From contig NZ_CP158190.1 in NCBI RefSeq assembly GCF_040250305.1, positions 4,992,001-5,056,000 on the forward strand: a DNA stretch of 64,000 nucleotides. The letters run 5' to 3'. The notes under the pieces were generated by a model. The model saw only the letters and a program-made list of their open reading frames with translations, did not search any database and had not been told where the DNA came from. Positions 1-8,584 of this stretch are shown one piece after another; the stretch's first letter is position 1; each line of letters opens with the position of its first letter. The DNA comes from Peribacillus frigoritolerans (GTDB taxonomy: Bacteria; Bacillota; Bacilli; Bacillales; DSM-1321). The position numbers and the translations under genes were made by a program.

Positions 1-82
1 ATCATCATTGCGGATTTTTTTGAATAAAGCATTAGCCGCGTACCATACTACAAACATAGCCTAATTAAAAGGAGATGCCCCC

Positions 83-436
83 ATGAACGGAATCTTTAAG
101 AATATTGCCGTCACCTTCAGTCATGCAGTCGATTATGCAAAAGAAAAAATAACTGCCATTACAGGAACAACTTCTGTTACGATAGTGGAATTGAGTGAGC
201 ACATCATCAATCAGCCTGAAACAAAACTAATCAGGAAAAACCTTTTAGGTATACCTTTTTCTTTTTATCATTTACAAAAAGAAGACGTTACGTACTATTT
301 GGAAATGAAAAGCACACAGGTTCTCCAGTTGGATGTTCAAGCGCACAATCATACAATTGTGTCTTACAGGTCTTATCGAGATAAATCCAGCTTGCCCACG
401 GCCATTAGATTTCCTAAAACCCTTTTATCCGAATGA
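83..436 (+). CDS. Hypothetical protein, 117 aa
   Basis: A complete reading frame with a good ribosome site (AAAAGGAG, followed about 8 nt later by the ATG). The product has no signal peptide, membrane segment or motif I recognise. It is mixed alpha/beta with a lysine-rich middle (around residues 48-70). It ends just before a strong intrinsic terminator that it shares with the convergent regulator gene. I cannot assign a function or family. The Shine-Dalgarno sequence, plausible codon use and terminator make it likely to be a real gene. Confidence 0.7.
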   Translation: MNGIFKNIAVTFSHAVDYAKEKITAITGTTSVTIVELSEHIINQPETKLIRKNLLGIPFSFYHLQKEDVTYYLEMKSTQVLQLDVQAHNHTIVSYRSYRDKSSLPTAIRFPKTLLSE

Positions 437-451
437 CTTCGGTACAAAAAT

Positions 452-496
452 AAAAAAGCTGATATCCCCTGCATATGGGGTTATCAGCTTTTTTTT
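452..496. terminator. Bidirectional intrinsic terminator
   Basis: An inverted repeat (AAAAAGCTGATA ... TTATCAGCTTTTTT with CCCC/GGGG near the loop) flanked by A- and T-runs lies between two convergent genes. It can stop transcription from both sides. Confidence 0.85.
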
Positions 497-500
497 AATC

Positions 501-1283
501 TTATAGGGAGAAAAAACGGTCTCTTTCACTTGAAATCCATTTCTCTGCATCTTCTTCATCCTTTTTAACCAAGCGGTTAACGAGGATATCATGCCAAATG
601 TAATTTTCGAGAAAATTGATATGAATGGGATCATCTGTGTAAAACGCCGTTTCCCTCGTTTCGGGAGAAGGGCCGTAAATCGTCTCCTTGCCATCGATGG
701 ATAAGATGAACCATTTGTTTTCTCCGATATTTTCCACATAGCTTGTTTTGCGATGTATATCTATCCCTGATAATGGGTTTTCAACCTGAAATGCAATCCC
801 CTTGAGAGTGCAATGCCCAGCGACCCCTTTTAGCTCTTGTTCAAGTTTGCCATACATCTCGTCCCATAAGGAAACCACCACCCTTTTCTCGGCTTTGTGA
901 ATCAAAGTACGGCAGAAGGATAGGATGTGCCCTTCACCCTTAAGCGTCATTACACGATTGTCAGACATCGGTTCGATTTTCTCGAATTGCTTTAGTGTAT
1001 GGCTTATGGATTGATAGGTATTGTTCCATTTTGATTGAACCGATTCCAAAAAAACATCGACTGGCAGCGGTGAATATTGTATCGAGTCATTGATTTCCTC
1101 TTTTAAGACGATTCCTTCTTCTTGCAGTCCATTTAATATTTCATAGATGCGGGCCCTTGGAATTCCTGATTCCTTGCTTACTTGATAGGCACTGGTTGGG
1201 CCTTGGCGAACCAAAGAAACATAAGCCTTTGCTTCATATTGACTAAACCCGAGAGACTGTAGTTTTTGAATGATATCTTGCAT
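501..1283 (-). CDS. TrmB family transcriptional regulator
   Basis: A 260-residue DNA-binding protein. The N-terminus (about residues 5-70) is a winged helix of the TrmB type, with the typical start LQSLGFSQYEAKAYVSL and recognition-helix region IPRARIYEILNGL. A helical linker follows (about 80-110), then a C-terminal TrmB effector-like domain (about 110-250). Family members sense sugars or other small molecules; the ligand here is unknown. An AGGAGG site sits 4 nt before the ATG, which is rather close. The gene is transcribed away from the TSUP permease gene, so it could control that gene, but this is inference only. Family call is firm, target is not. Confidence 0.85.
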   Translation of the reverse strand: MQDIIQKLQSLGFSQYEAKAYVSLVRQGPTSAYQVSKESGIPRARIYEILNGLQEEGIVLKEEINDSIQYSPLPVDVFLESVQSKWNNTYQSISHTLKQFEKIEPMSDNRVMTLKGEGHILSFCRTLIHKAEKRVVVSLWDEMYGKLEQELKGVAGHCTLKGIAFQVENPLSGIDIHRKTSYVENIGENKWFILSIDGKETIYGPSPETRETAFYTDDPIHINFLENYIWHDILVNRLVKKDEEDAEKWISSERDRFFSL

Positions 1284-1493
1284 AGTACCTCCTAGTGCTT
1301 TTAGTAAGTTATATGCCTATCATACCAAATGTCTTATCGAAATCTATTCGATATCAGTTGGAATGACTCATAATATTCTTATTTACAGAACGGCTTCAAT
1401 TAGTTACTATTTAAATAGTGACTAACAAAAATGGTTTATGGCTTCAGCAAAACAAGCATTTCAGCCATAATGCCATTGACGGAGGCTTCTTGG

Positions 1494-2264
1494 ATGGAAG
1501 ATATACAAATTTCAACACTTTTGCTGCTGATGTTTTTCGGATTTTTGGCAGCATTCATTGATTCCGTGGTCGGCGGCGGCGGCCTGATTTCGATACCCGC
1601 TTTATTATTTTCAGGACTTTCCCCGTCAGCAGCGATCGCTACAAATAAGTTAGCAAGTTCCATGGGGTCTTTAACAAGCACCATTGCCTTCATTCGCTCA
1701 GGTAAGGTTGATTTTAAATTGGTTTCCAAACTTTTCCCATTGATTTTCATAGGTTCCCTGCTAGGGGCTTGGGTTGTCAATTTCGTCTCGCCTGAATTAT
1801 TAAAGCCAATGATCTTGGTTCTATTAATAGCTATTGCCATTTATACCTTTTTTAAAAAGGACTGGGGCCAGAAATCGACTTACCATACACTCACATGGCA
1901 AAAGGCTGCACTATTTGCGTTCGCTATATTTGCCATTGGTTTTTATGATGGCTTTTTGGGCGCTGGAACGGGATCCTTCATTTTGTTTGCCTTTTTAATG
2001 ATTGGCTTTGATTTTTTGCACTCTGCAGGAAATGCAAAATTTTTGAACTTCGGAAGTAATTTGGCGGCACTGATCATGTTCATATTCCTTGATACCGTCA
2101 ACTTTTCCTATGGAATTCCAATGGGGATCTCCATGATAGCAGGAGCGTTGGCCGGTTCTAAATTTGCCATTAAGAAAGGAGTGGCATATGTAAGAGTATT
2201 ATTTATCATCGTAACCGTCATTCTGATCGTGAAAAATATAATGGATTACTTAATGGGCGGCTAA
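1494..2264 (+). CDS. TSUP (TauE/SafE) family membrane permease
   Basis: A polytopic membrane protein of 256 residues from the start chosen here. I chose the ATG at 1494 because GGAGG lies 8 nt upstream and the protein then begins MEDIQIST, a normal TSUP N-terminus; an upstream in-frame ATG at 1431 has no ribosome site. The signature AFIDSVVGGGGLISIP (first repeat) and GFYDGFLGAGTGSF (second repeat) are the two conserved TSUP half-sites. About eight hydrophobic segments are visible. The family moves sulfite, sulfonates or organic anions across the membrane; substrate unknown. It is divergent from the TrmB-type regulator, a possible controller. Confidence 0.85.
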   Translation: MEDIQISTLLLLMFFGFLAAFIDSVVGGGGLISIPALLFSGLSPSAAIATNKLASSMGSLTSTIAFIRSGKVDFKLVSKLFPLIFIGSLLGAWVVNFVSPELLKPMILVLLIAIAIYTFFKKDWGQKSTYHTLTWQKAALFAFAIFAIGFYDGFLGAGTGSFILFAFLMIGFDFLHSAGNAKFLNFGSNLAALIMFIFLDTVNFSYGIPMGISMIAGALAGSKFAIKKGVAYVRVLFIIVTVILIVKNIMDYLMGG

Positions 2265-2371
2265 TCTTTTAAAAAAATAGACGACAGAACACTGTTCCCC
2301 ACACAGAATGTGACATATAGGAATTATTTGGGTATATGATAGGTAAAGACTGTGTGGAAAGGTGTGGTTGG

Positions 2372-3310
2372 ATGATTGAAAAGTGGAATGGCGAAGAAAT
2401 GGCAGATGTATCGGGGCAAACCATTGTGATTACTGGTGCAAATAGTGGGCTTGGCTTCGAAACGGCTTTTGCACTGGCCGGTAAGGGGGCAGAGATCATC
2501 CTTGCGGTCCGGAATGCTTCAAAGGGTGAAAAGGCGGTCGATAGAATCTTATCGGTCCATCCAAAAGCAAATGTACGAGTAATGGAGCTGGATTTAAGTG
2601 ATTTGAGCAGCATTCGGCATTTTGCCGCTTCCTTTCAGGAAAACTATGAATCTCTCTCCGTCCTCATCAATAACGCAGGTGTGATGATTCCGCCCTACAG
2701 TAGGACGAAGGATGGCTTCGAGCTGCAATTCGGCAGCAATCACCTCGGTCATTTTGCTTTGACAGGCCTCCTTCTTCCGCGTATCCTTTCTACGCCAAAC
2801 TCGCGTGTGGTCACATTGAGCAGCTTGGCCGCCATCAATGGATATATAGACTTCGAAAATCTAAATGGTGAAAACGGTTATAAACCAATGAAATACTATG
2901 GGCAAAGCAAGCTGGCCAATCTACTCTTCGCCCGCGAATTACAGAATAAATTCAACCAGCATGGTGCAACCCCGATCAGTGTTGCCTGTCATCCGGGCCT
3001 TTCCCATACTAATCTCATGTCACGCGGTTCTGGCAAACCCATAAATAAATTCGTGCACTTTCTTTCCAAAACCATCACCCAGCCGGCAAGTATGGGAGCA
3101 TTGCCTACCCTTTATGCCGCAACGGAACCTGCATTGACAGGCGGGGAGTATATCGGACCCGATGGAAAGAAGAGCAGAAAAGGCTTTCCCAGAAAAGACG
3201 AGATCATCGATACCTTATATAATGAAGAAACGTCGAAAAGATTATGGGATATTTCAGAAACCTTGACAGAGGTCAAATATCGTTTCACTGAAAGCACGAT
3301 GCCAAAATGA
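2372..3310 (+). CDS. Short-chain dehydrogenase/reductase (retinol-dehydrogenase-like)
   Basis: A 312-residue NAD(P)-dependent oxidoreductase. The cofactor motif TGANSGLG lies at about residues 21-28, NNAG follows about 80 residues later, and the catalytic pair is in YGQSK. The length and the HPGL segment resemble the SDR subgroup often annotated as retinol or protochlorophyllide dehydrogenase-like. The ATG at 2372 was chosen because an AAAGGTG site precedes it; an upstream in-frame ATG at 2336 lacks one. Substrate unknown. It stands alone, ending before a terminator shared with ppiB. Confidence 0.85.
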   Translation: MIEKWNGEEMADVSGQTIVITGANSGLGFETAFALAGKGAEIILAVRNASKGEKAVDRILSVHPKANVRVMELDLSDLSSIRHFAASFQENYESLSVLINNAGVMIPPYSRTKDGFELQFGSNHLGHFALTGLLLPRILSTPNSRVVTLSSLAAINGYIDFENLNGENGYKPMKYYGQSKLANLLFARELQNKFNQHGATPISVACHPGLSHTNLMSRGSGKPINKFVHFLSKTITQPASMGALPTLYAATEPALTGGEYIGPDGKKSRKGFPRKDEIIDTLYNEETSKRLWDISETLTEVKYRFTESTMPK

Positions 3311-3343
3311 CTTTATATATTTTCGCTCATGAACAGCGCAAAA

Positions 3344-3372
3344 AAAAGAGGGAGCATGATGCCCCCTCTTTT
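3344..3372. terminator. Bidirectional intrinsic terminator
   Basis: AAGAGGGAGC...GCCCCCTCTT with flanking A- and T-runs lies between the convergent SDR and ppiB genes. The stem has one mismatch. Confidence 0.8.
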
Positions 3373-3380
3373 CGCTTTCA

Positions 3381-3821
3381 TCATTCAGCGTCAAAAACTT
3401 CGACTTTTTCCATTTTGTCGCCATTTTTCATAGCTTTGGCTGTTTCAAGTCCAGATGTCACTTTACCGAATACTGTGTGAACACCGTTAAGATGCGGTTG
3501 TGGTTCATGCACGATAAAGAATTGGCTTGAGCCTGTGTCTTTTCCAGCATGTGCCATAGATAGGCTACCTGCCTCATGTTTATGAGGGTTTCCTTCTGTT
3601 TCACATTTGATTTGTGTGCCGCTTCCGCCTGCACCTGTACCTGTTGGATCTCCGCCTTGGCTTACGAAACCAGGGATTACACGGTGAAAGACTACCCCAT
3701 TATAAAATCCTGTGTTTGCCAAGTTTTCGAAGTTAGCCACTGTGTTCGGTGCTTCGTTCGGGAAAAGGTCGAATTCGATTTTTTCCCCATTTGCCATAAG
3801 TATGTATCCTTTTTTAGCCAT
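3381..3821 (-). CDS. ppiB: Cyclophilin-type peptidyl-prolyl isomerase
   Basis: A cytoplasmic cyclophilin of 146 residues, close to the 143 residues of B. subtilis PpiB. It catalyses cis-trans isomerisation of X-Pro bonds. Conserved active-site stretches are [19 protein letters not shown] (catalytic Arg and the Phe/Gln of the binding pocket), [20 protein letters not shown] and [12 protein letters not shown]. The start was set at 3821 (MAKKGYIL) because AAAGGAG lies 9 nt upstream; a longer frame reaching 3893 would begin before this ribosome site and encode an atypical hydrophobic leader. Single-gene unit. Confidence 0.95.
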   Translation of the reverse strand: MAKKGYILMANGEKIEFDLFPNEAPNTVANFENLANTGFYNGVVFHRVIPGFVSQGGDPTGTGAGGSGTQIKCETEGNPHKHEAGSLSMAHAGKDTGSSQFFIVHEPQPHLNGVHTVFGKVTSGLETAKAMKNGDKMEKVEVFDAE

Positions 3822-3983
3822 GTAAAACATCTCCTTTAATATGAACTGAATCAAATCTAATAGTACCATTTTTAGAAGCAGAAAGAAAAGCAAGCGCTAC
3901 TTATTTCGAATTGTATCATTATACATTCCTCTAGTTTTTCTTTTATAATGGGGTAGATTCATTATTATAAGGGGGAACGAACC

Positions 3984-4976
3984 ATGATACAGCAATTTGA
4001 TGCATTAGTCGTGAACAAGCAAGATGATCAATTCACCGTTAACATTCAGCAGCTTTCACTTGATGATCTACCTCAAGGCGAAGTGCTCATCCGTGTTCAT
4101 TATTCTGGTGTGAATTATAAAGATAGCCTTGCAGCCATTCCGAATGGTAACATCGTCAGCAGCTATCCGATCGTTCCGGGCATTGATTTGGCTGGTGTTG
4201 TCGTTTCATCTGAGGATTCTCGCTTTAAAGAAGGAGACGAAGTCATTGCGACCTCCTACGGGATTGGCGTTTCCCAATCAGGAGGCTATAGTCAGTTTGC
4301 CCGTGTTCCTGCAGAGTGGATCGTCCCGCTACCTGATGGCCTTACAATGAAAGAGGCGATGATCATCGGAACGGCCGGTTTCACTGCAGCACTATCGGTT
4401 CTGCGATTGGAAGAAAATAACCTCACCCCTGAGCAAGGGAGCGTTCTCGTCACTGGTGCAACTGGCGGGGTCGGCAGTTTCGCTGTCTCGATCCTTTCCA
4501 AACTTGGCTATTCCGTTGAGGCGAGTACAGGAAAAGAATCGGAACATGGATATTTGAAGAAAATCGGTGCGGCGACCATTGTATCGCGAGAAGATGTATA
4601 TGATGGCAAGCTGCGGGCACTGGGCAAGCAGAAGTGGAGCGGGGCGGTAGATCCCGTCGGCGGTGAACCGTTAGCATCGGTCCTTAGCCAAATCAAGTAT
4701 GGCGGGGCTGTGGCGGTCAGTGGATTGACAGCTGGTACAAGCCTTCCTGCCACCGTCTTTCCTTTCATCCTAAGAGGGGTTAATCTACTTGGGATCGATT
4801 CGGTCAATTGCCCGATGGATACAAGATTGAAAGTTTGGCATCGGCTTGCCACCGACTTTAAACTAGTGCATTTGGAACAGCTCGTTCAACAGGAAATTAC
4901 ACTTGAAGAATTGCCTGACGTCCTTCCTACCCTATTAAAAGGGGAAGCAAGAGGCAGAACGATCGTTAAACTATAA
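3984..4976 (+). CDS. YhdH/YhfP family quinone oxidoreductase (acryloyl-CoA reductase-like)
   Basis: A 330-residue zinc-free medium-chain dehydrogenase. The GroES-like N-terminal part contains the family run VNYKDSLAAIP, and a Rossmann part begins at VLVTGATGGVGSFAVSIL. The family (YhdH, YhfP, AcuI) reduces enones such as acryloyl-CoA with NADPH. The ATG follows AAGGGGGA. It ends in GEARGRTIVKL, the normal family C-terminus. It is followed by a strong terminator shared with the convergent kinase gene. Substrate is not determined by sequence. Confidence 0.88.
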   Translation: MIQQFDALVVNKQDDQFTVNIQQLSLDDLPQGEVLIRVHYSGVNYKDSLAAIPNGNIVSSYPIVPGIDLAGVVVSSEDSRFKEGDEVIATSYGIGVSQSGGYSQFARVPAEWIVPLPDGLTMKEAMIIGTAGFTAALSVLRLEENNLTPEQGSVLVTGATGGVGSFAVSILSKLGYSVEASTGKESEHGYLKKIGAATIVSREDVYDGKLRALGKQKWSGAVDPVGGEPLASVLSQIKYGGAVAVSGLTAGTSLPATVFPFILRGVNLLGIDSVNCPMDTRLKVWHRLATDFKLVHLEQLVQQEITLEELPDVLPTLLKGEARGRTIVKL

Positions 4977-4980
4977 ACCA

Positions 4981-5014
4981 AAAAGTGACGAGAGCATGGC
5001 TTCTCGTCACTTTT
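4981..5014. terminator. Bidirectional intrinsic terminator
   Basis: AAAAGTGACGAGA, loop, TCTCGTCACTTTT: a near-perfect hairpin between the convergent oxidoreductase and kinase genes. Confidence 0.85.
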
Positions 5015-6483
5015 CATTGTGAACTTTCATTGATAGGGAGACTGATATCTACAATCGTCCCTTCTCCCACTTCGCTGCTGAAATGAATTTCCCCATTATG
5101 CTCATGGATGATTTTAGTGCTGACCATGAGCCCAAACCCTGTTCCTTTTTCAGATGTGCTATAAAAAGGCTGGCCTAGATGCTTCATACGCTCATTTGTG
5201 ATTCCGCAGCCTTGATCAATGAACCGGATCACTGCAGAGTCACCTTCATGGTTTAACTGTATATGAAGTTTGCCGCCATTGGGCATGGCTTCTATAGCAT
5301 TATTGACGACATTCGTGAATACTTGTTTTAACTGATTCGGTTCGCCAAAGACAGATGCCGAATCCGTATTATATTCCTTGATGATTTCGACATCATTCAA
5401 TATCGCTTGAAACTCAGCTAACGTAATCACACTATCCAAAATATCGTTAAGCTGAATGAATTCACAAACCTTCGCTTCAGGCTCTGCCAAACTTAAAAAC
5501 TCATTGGCCAGGTTTTCGATTTTTTCTACTTCACTGACCATCATTTCAAGATAGTCCTTTTGCTCAGGGTCTTCCCTTAATAATTGTAAAAATCCTTTGA
5601 CCGTAGTTAATGGATTTCTTATTTCATGAGCGATGCCCGCAGCCATCTGTCCTACCGCCGATAACATATTGGATTTACAGAGCAGCTCTTCGGTCTTTTT
5701 ACGCTCCGTAATATCCCTGCAAAATACCTGTATGGCCGGTTGACCTTTATATATAATCGGAAGACCGAGTGTTTCTCCATAAAATACTTGTCCGTCAAGT
5801 CGAATGAACTTTTGTTCCAGTAAACCAACCGCCTGATGATCGTCCCTCATGATCTCGATTCTTTTTTGTACACTTTCCCGGGACTCCAGGTGAACGAACT
5901 GAAAAACCGATTTACCGATAATATCTTCCACACTATCCATCCCAAGCATTTTTGCCCCCATGGGATTCATATACTCTATTATCCCATTGCGATGTACAAA
6001 AATCGCTTCAGGTGACACCTCAACTAAACTGCGATACCTTTGCTCACTTTCCTTCAAGGCAGCTTCAGCAAGTTTTTGATTCGTGATGTCCCGATAAACG
6101 AAAACGAGTGCACACGGCTCATTTTCATCATTACGGATATTGAACAGGGAAATGCTTACATCGATTAACTGGCCATCCTTCCTTAACCTGACCGTTTCAA
6201 AGCCTTTCCTTTGTACCCCTGCCTTAATCTGGTCATGCAATTCATTGACTGACTCCTTCAAGAAATCAGGAATAATTGGAAACGGCATGCCTATGAGCTC
6301 ATCATTCGTCCAACCGAAAAACTCTTCAAAAGCTGCATTCACTTGAAGGGTCTTTCCTTCCAGATCAACAATGGAAATGGCGTCCGGGTTGTTCTCCATG
6401 AAAGACTTAAATTTCTCGGTATTATCCTCCGGCTGTTCCCCCATTTGCCCTTGTCCATAATTAATAAGCCTTTTACTCATCAA
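5014..6483 (-). CDS. PAS-domain sensor histidine kinase, soluble (sporulation-kinase-like)
   Basis: A 489-residue kinase without membrane segments. Two PAS domains lie at about residues 25-135 and 145-262, each followed by a PAC-type ending (VFVYRDITNQK, VFCRDITERKK). The dimerisation domain holds the phospho-accepting histidine at about residue 286 in AAGIAHEIRNPLTTVKGF. The ATPase domain has the N box NVVNNAIEAM, the G1 box DQGCGI and the G2 box KGTGFGL. The arrangement is that of soluble orphan kinases such as KinA and KinE that feed the Spo0 phosphorelay; no response regulator lies beside it, fitting an orphan role. The start is a TTG followed at once by ATG; AAAGGA lies 9 nt before the TTG. 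The phosphorelay role is inference. Confidence 0.85.
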   Translation of the reverse strand: MMSKRLINYGQGQMGEQPEDNTEKFKSFMENNPDAISIVDLEGKTLQVNAAFEEFFGWTNDELIGMPFPIIPDFLKESVNELHDQIKAGVQRKGFETVRLRKDGQLIDVSISLFNIRNDENEPCALVFVYRDITNQKLAEAALKESEQRYRSLVEVSPEAIFVHRNGIIEYMNPMGAKMLGMDSVEDIIGKSVFQFVHLESRESVQKRIEIMRDDHQAVGLLEQKFIRLDGQVFYGETLGLPIIYKGQPAIQVFCRDITERKKTEELLCKSNMLSAVGQMAAGIAHEIRNPLTTVKGFLQLLREDPEQKDYLEMMVSEVEKIENLANEFLSLAEPEAKVCEFIQLNDILDSVITLAEFQAILNDVEIIKEYNTDSASVFGEPNQLKQVFTNVVNNAIEAMPNGGKLHIQLNHEGDSAVIRFIDQGCGITNERMKHLGQPFYSTSEKGTGFGLMVSTKIIHEHNGEIHFSSEVGEGTIVDISLPINESSQ

Positions 6484-6591
6484 TTTTTTTATTCCTTTCT
6501 TATCCGGAAATTTACAGTCTCAATTTTACAGTATCAGTAAATCATTTGCCAGTTTTATCATATGATTTTTCCAAGTTAAGGATTGATGCAC

Positions 6592-6626
6592 AAAGAGGCC
6601 AAACCCCCATAAGGTTCAGCCTCTTT
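6592..6626 (-). terminator. Intrinsic terminator of cwlJ
   Basis: AAAGAGGC...GCCTCTTT stem extended by a partly paired inner arm, directly after the cwlJ stop codon. The T-run on the minus side is short. Confidence 0.6.
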
Positions 6627-6627
6627 C

Positions 6628-7056
6628 TTAAAATGTATTATAAATATTTGGACATTCTGTACCTGTTGGTTCATAAAAGCAATGAAGCTTGAAACGTCCA
6701 ACCAGGGGCTGATTATACCAGGTTGCCGGACAATCTCCCGGTGGCCTGAAGTACCATAGGCTAAATTTCGAGGGCCATATCCTTTCACCATTTACACTGC
6801 GGCGTGCAAGTCTTTTTTCCCTGTCCCTTGCCCGCTGATAAAAATACCCCTTCTGTACAGCTTCAAAGGCATGCTCCTGATAAATCATGTCTGGAATCGT
6901 CCTCAGCCCTTTGAAATCGAAACAATTCGACCTAATCCGATTGATCCCTACATTACCGATCATCAACATGCCCTGATCACCTTCGCCCTCGCCTTCCGCC
7001 CTAAGCAATCTTGCCAATAAGGCTATATCGGCATCAGTGTGCTTTACAACGGCCAT
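6628..7056 (-). CDS. cwlJ: Spore cortex-lytic hydrolase CwlJ
   Basis: The 142-residue length equals that of B. subtilis CwlJ. It belongs to the Hydrolase_2 (SleB-type) fold: LLARLLRAEGEGEGDQGM (containing the catalytic Glu), IGNVGINR, FKGLRTIPDMIYQ and FSLWYFRPPGDCPATWYNQP. CwlJ sits in the spore and is triggered by calcium-dipicolinate to degrade cortex peptidoglycan at germination. It has no signal peptide, as usual. GGAGGTGATGGA precedes the ATG. In B. subtilis cwlJ is co-transcribed with gerQ; no gerQ follows here, so its partner must be elsewhere. Confidence 0.95.
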   Translation of the reverse strand: MAVVKHTDADIALLARLLRAEGEGEGDQGMLMIGNVGINRIRSNCFDFKGLRTIPDMIYQEHAFEAVQKGYFYQRARDREKRLARRSVNGERIWPSKFSLWYFRPPGDCPATWYNQPLVGRFKLHCFYEPTGTECPNIYNTF

Positions 7057-7175
7057 TCCATCACCTCCACTTTTTTTTATCCTATGCCTCAGGGATGGAA
7101 AAATACTCCGTTTATTAACAAAATCTTCATATGGAATACACGTCCTATCAATAATACAACCCTATACTTAAGTAA

Positions 7176-7229
7176 GGCTGGATAGCACGCGTGGCTATCA
7201 TGGTATTTGGCGAAGGCGGGGCCAATACT
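7176..7229 (+). ncRNA. Two-hairpin structured RNA motif, copy A
   Basis: A 54-nt segment identical at 44 positions to 20128-20181. Hairpin 1 pairs GATAGC (7181-7186) with GCTATC (7194-7199) around ACGCGTG. Hairpin 2 pairs GTAT and TGGC (7203-7206, 7208-7211) with GCCAATAC (7221-7228), leaving one bulged base. Differences between the copies keep the pairing: A-T becomes G-C, and T-A becomes T-G, in hairpin 1. A -10-like TATACT (7163-7168) ends 7 nt before the first G, the same spacing as in copy B. No good -35 is visible. The 3' end is unknown; the inverted repeats at 7245-7435 may terminate it. The 7057-7441 stretch has no protein gene. I do not recognise the RNA class with confidence. Confidence 0.6.
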
Positions 7230-7244
7230 TTCTTTATACATATA

Positions 7245-7435
7245 AAAAAGGCGGCACATATTGTGCCTCTCGGACTGTAGACAAACTTGATGAAAGTCGA
7301 GTTTATCTACAGTTTTTTAAGGGTTTGTACAATTTGCCTTCAGGCATTCGCTTAACTCAAAAAGGTTTCGGAATGGTGTCATTCCGAAACCTTTTTGTCT
7401 GCAAACTGAGGCCTCACACAATGTGCCGTCTTTTT
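7245..7435. repeat. Nested inverted repeats (three hairpins) between RNA motif A and a DUF1292 gene
   Basis: An outer inverted repeat, AAAAAGGCGGCACATATTGTG at its left (7246-7265 region) against CACAATGTGCCGTCTTTTT at its right, encloses two further hairpins. Inner hairpin 1 (7274-7318) pairs ACTGTAGACAAACT with AGTTTATCTACAGT, followed by TTTTTT. Inner hairpin 2 (7359-7396) is a perfect 17-bp stem, AAAAAGGTTTCGGAATG with its complement, loop GTGT. The word GACTGTAGACAAA also begins elements near 10702 and, with one change, near 17812. The outer arms probably also form the terminator of the DUF1292 gene on the minus strand. Confidence 0.7.
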
Positions 7436-7441
7436 AACTTG

Positions 7442-7711
7442 TCATTCTTTCGCTTCAAATGCCGCTTCAAACGCCAATGATACCTTTTCGAACTCTTCAT
7501 CCGATTCGATATCGAGCAGTTCACCTTCGCCTTCGACCCTGAAAAAGAAAATATCGATATCTTCATCTGTATCCTCTTCAATATCTTCAAGCAAACCTAC
7601 TGCAACATATTCCGTTCCTTCTACATCCAATGAACCTAAAACCTCAACTTCATGGCCTTCATCACTGTCATCAGTAAGGGTGAAAATTTCACCTTCACGA
7701 ATTTTTCCCAT
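7442..7711 (-). CDS. DUF1292 family protein, 89 aa
   Basis: A small, very acidic cytoplasmic protein of 89 residues with the family layout: a short Gly/Glu N-terminus, the FTLTDDSDEGHEVEVLGSL beta segment, an acidic centre (EDIEEDTDEDIDIFFFRV) and the closing helix SDEEFEKVSLAFEAAF. DUF1292 proteins (B. subtilis YrzB type) are of unknown function. In B. subtilis yrzB sits with yrrK and yrzL; here it stands alone, so it is probably a paralogue. AGGAGAGG precedes the ATG. Confidence 0.8.
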   Translation of the reverse strand: MGKIREGEIFTLTDDSDEGHEVEVLGSLDVEGTEYVAVGLLEDIEEDTDEDIDIFFFRVEGEGELLDIESDEEFEKVSLAFEAAFEAKE

Positions 7712-8032
7712 ACTACCTCTCCTCTCATATCCATTAATAATGGAGTTGTTTCCATAGTATATCTACTATTCCATTTAGAAACAAATTTTTGCCCTGGAAA
7801 ATGTTAAATTTCATTCTTACATTATAAGAATCAATCAATAGATATTATGGAAGAAAAGTATTATCCCGAAAGCCATTCGTCATTTTTCATTATTTACCAA
7901 TACTTTCCCTTTATTAACATCATTTAAAAAATTATCTAAAAACGGTTATAAAAATGTAATTTAATTCCGAATAATCTTATATATACTAATATTAGCAAAT
8001 TGGATCTGGACTTAATGAAGGAGGAAGATTTC

Positions 8033-8419
8033 TTGGCTGTGAAGAGGGTCGATCACGTTGGCGTTGTTGTAAAAGATCTTGAAAAATCCATCGCCTTTTA
8101 TCAAGATGTGCTGGATTTAAAATTAAAAGCACGCATGACTCATACTAATGGGGTAATCGAACTGGCATTCCTGGGTTACGAAGAGTCGGACGAAACAGAA
8201 ATAGAATTGATTCAGGGATATAGCGACACACTGCCATCCGAAGCAACGATCCACCATTTTGCCATTACCGTGGATGATATCGAAGAAGAATATGCCCGGA
8301 TCAAAAGCTTGGATAACACCGAGCTGATTGATGAAGAGATCGTCACCCTTCCAAATGGTTATCGCTATTTCTACGTATATGGACCGGAAAAAGAGTGGAT
8401 TGAATTTTTCCAAAGGTAA
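8033..8419 (+). CDS. VOC (glyoxalase/bleomycin resistance) superfamily protein
   Basis: A 128-residue protein with two beta-alpha-beta modules. Candidate metal ligands are His in KRVDHVGVVVKDLEKSIAFY, Glu in IELAFLGY, His in TIHHFAITVDDIEEEY and Glu in PEKEWIEFFQR. The pattern resembles methylmalonyl-CoA epimerase or glyoxalase I-like small VOC proteins; the substrate is unknown. I chose the TTG at 8033 because AAGGAGG lies 8 nt upstream; the frame opens earlier at 8000 without a ribosome site. The upstream 320 bases (7712-8032) are AT-rich with nothing else recognisable. A terminator follows. Confidence 0.82.
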   Translation: MAVKRVDHVGVVVKDLEKSIAFYQDVLDLKLKARMTHTNGVIELAFLGYEESDETEIELIQGYSDTLPSEATIHHFAITVDDIEEEYARIKSLDNTELIDEEIVTLPNGYRYFYVYGPEKEWIEFFQR

Positions 8420-8430
8420 AAAGCATACTA

Positions 8431-8463
8431 AAAAAGCAGAGTCTTAAAGACTTCTGCTTTTTT
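8431..8463 (+). terminator. Intrinsic terminator of the VOC gene
   Basis: AAAAAGCAGAGTCTT, short loop, AAGACTTCTGCTTTTTT. Confidence 0.85.
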
Positions 8464-8584
8464 AACGCTTCTTCAACATTTTAGCAAAATTTACAGATAA
8501 AAAACCTTTCTTTACTTAACTGAAGTAATTTCTTAATATACTGCATTTATCCTAAAAGTAATAATATTTTTGGAGGTATGCATT

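Noticed and set aside
8461..8516. Pho box upstream of alkaline phosphatase 1
   Set aside because: TTTAAC, TTCAAC and TTTACA are present but do not keep the 11-bp period well enough to call.
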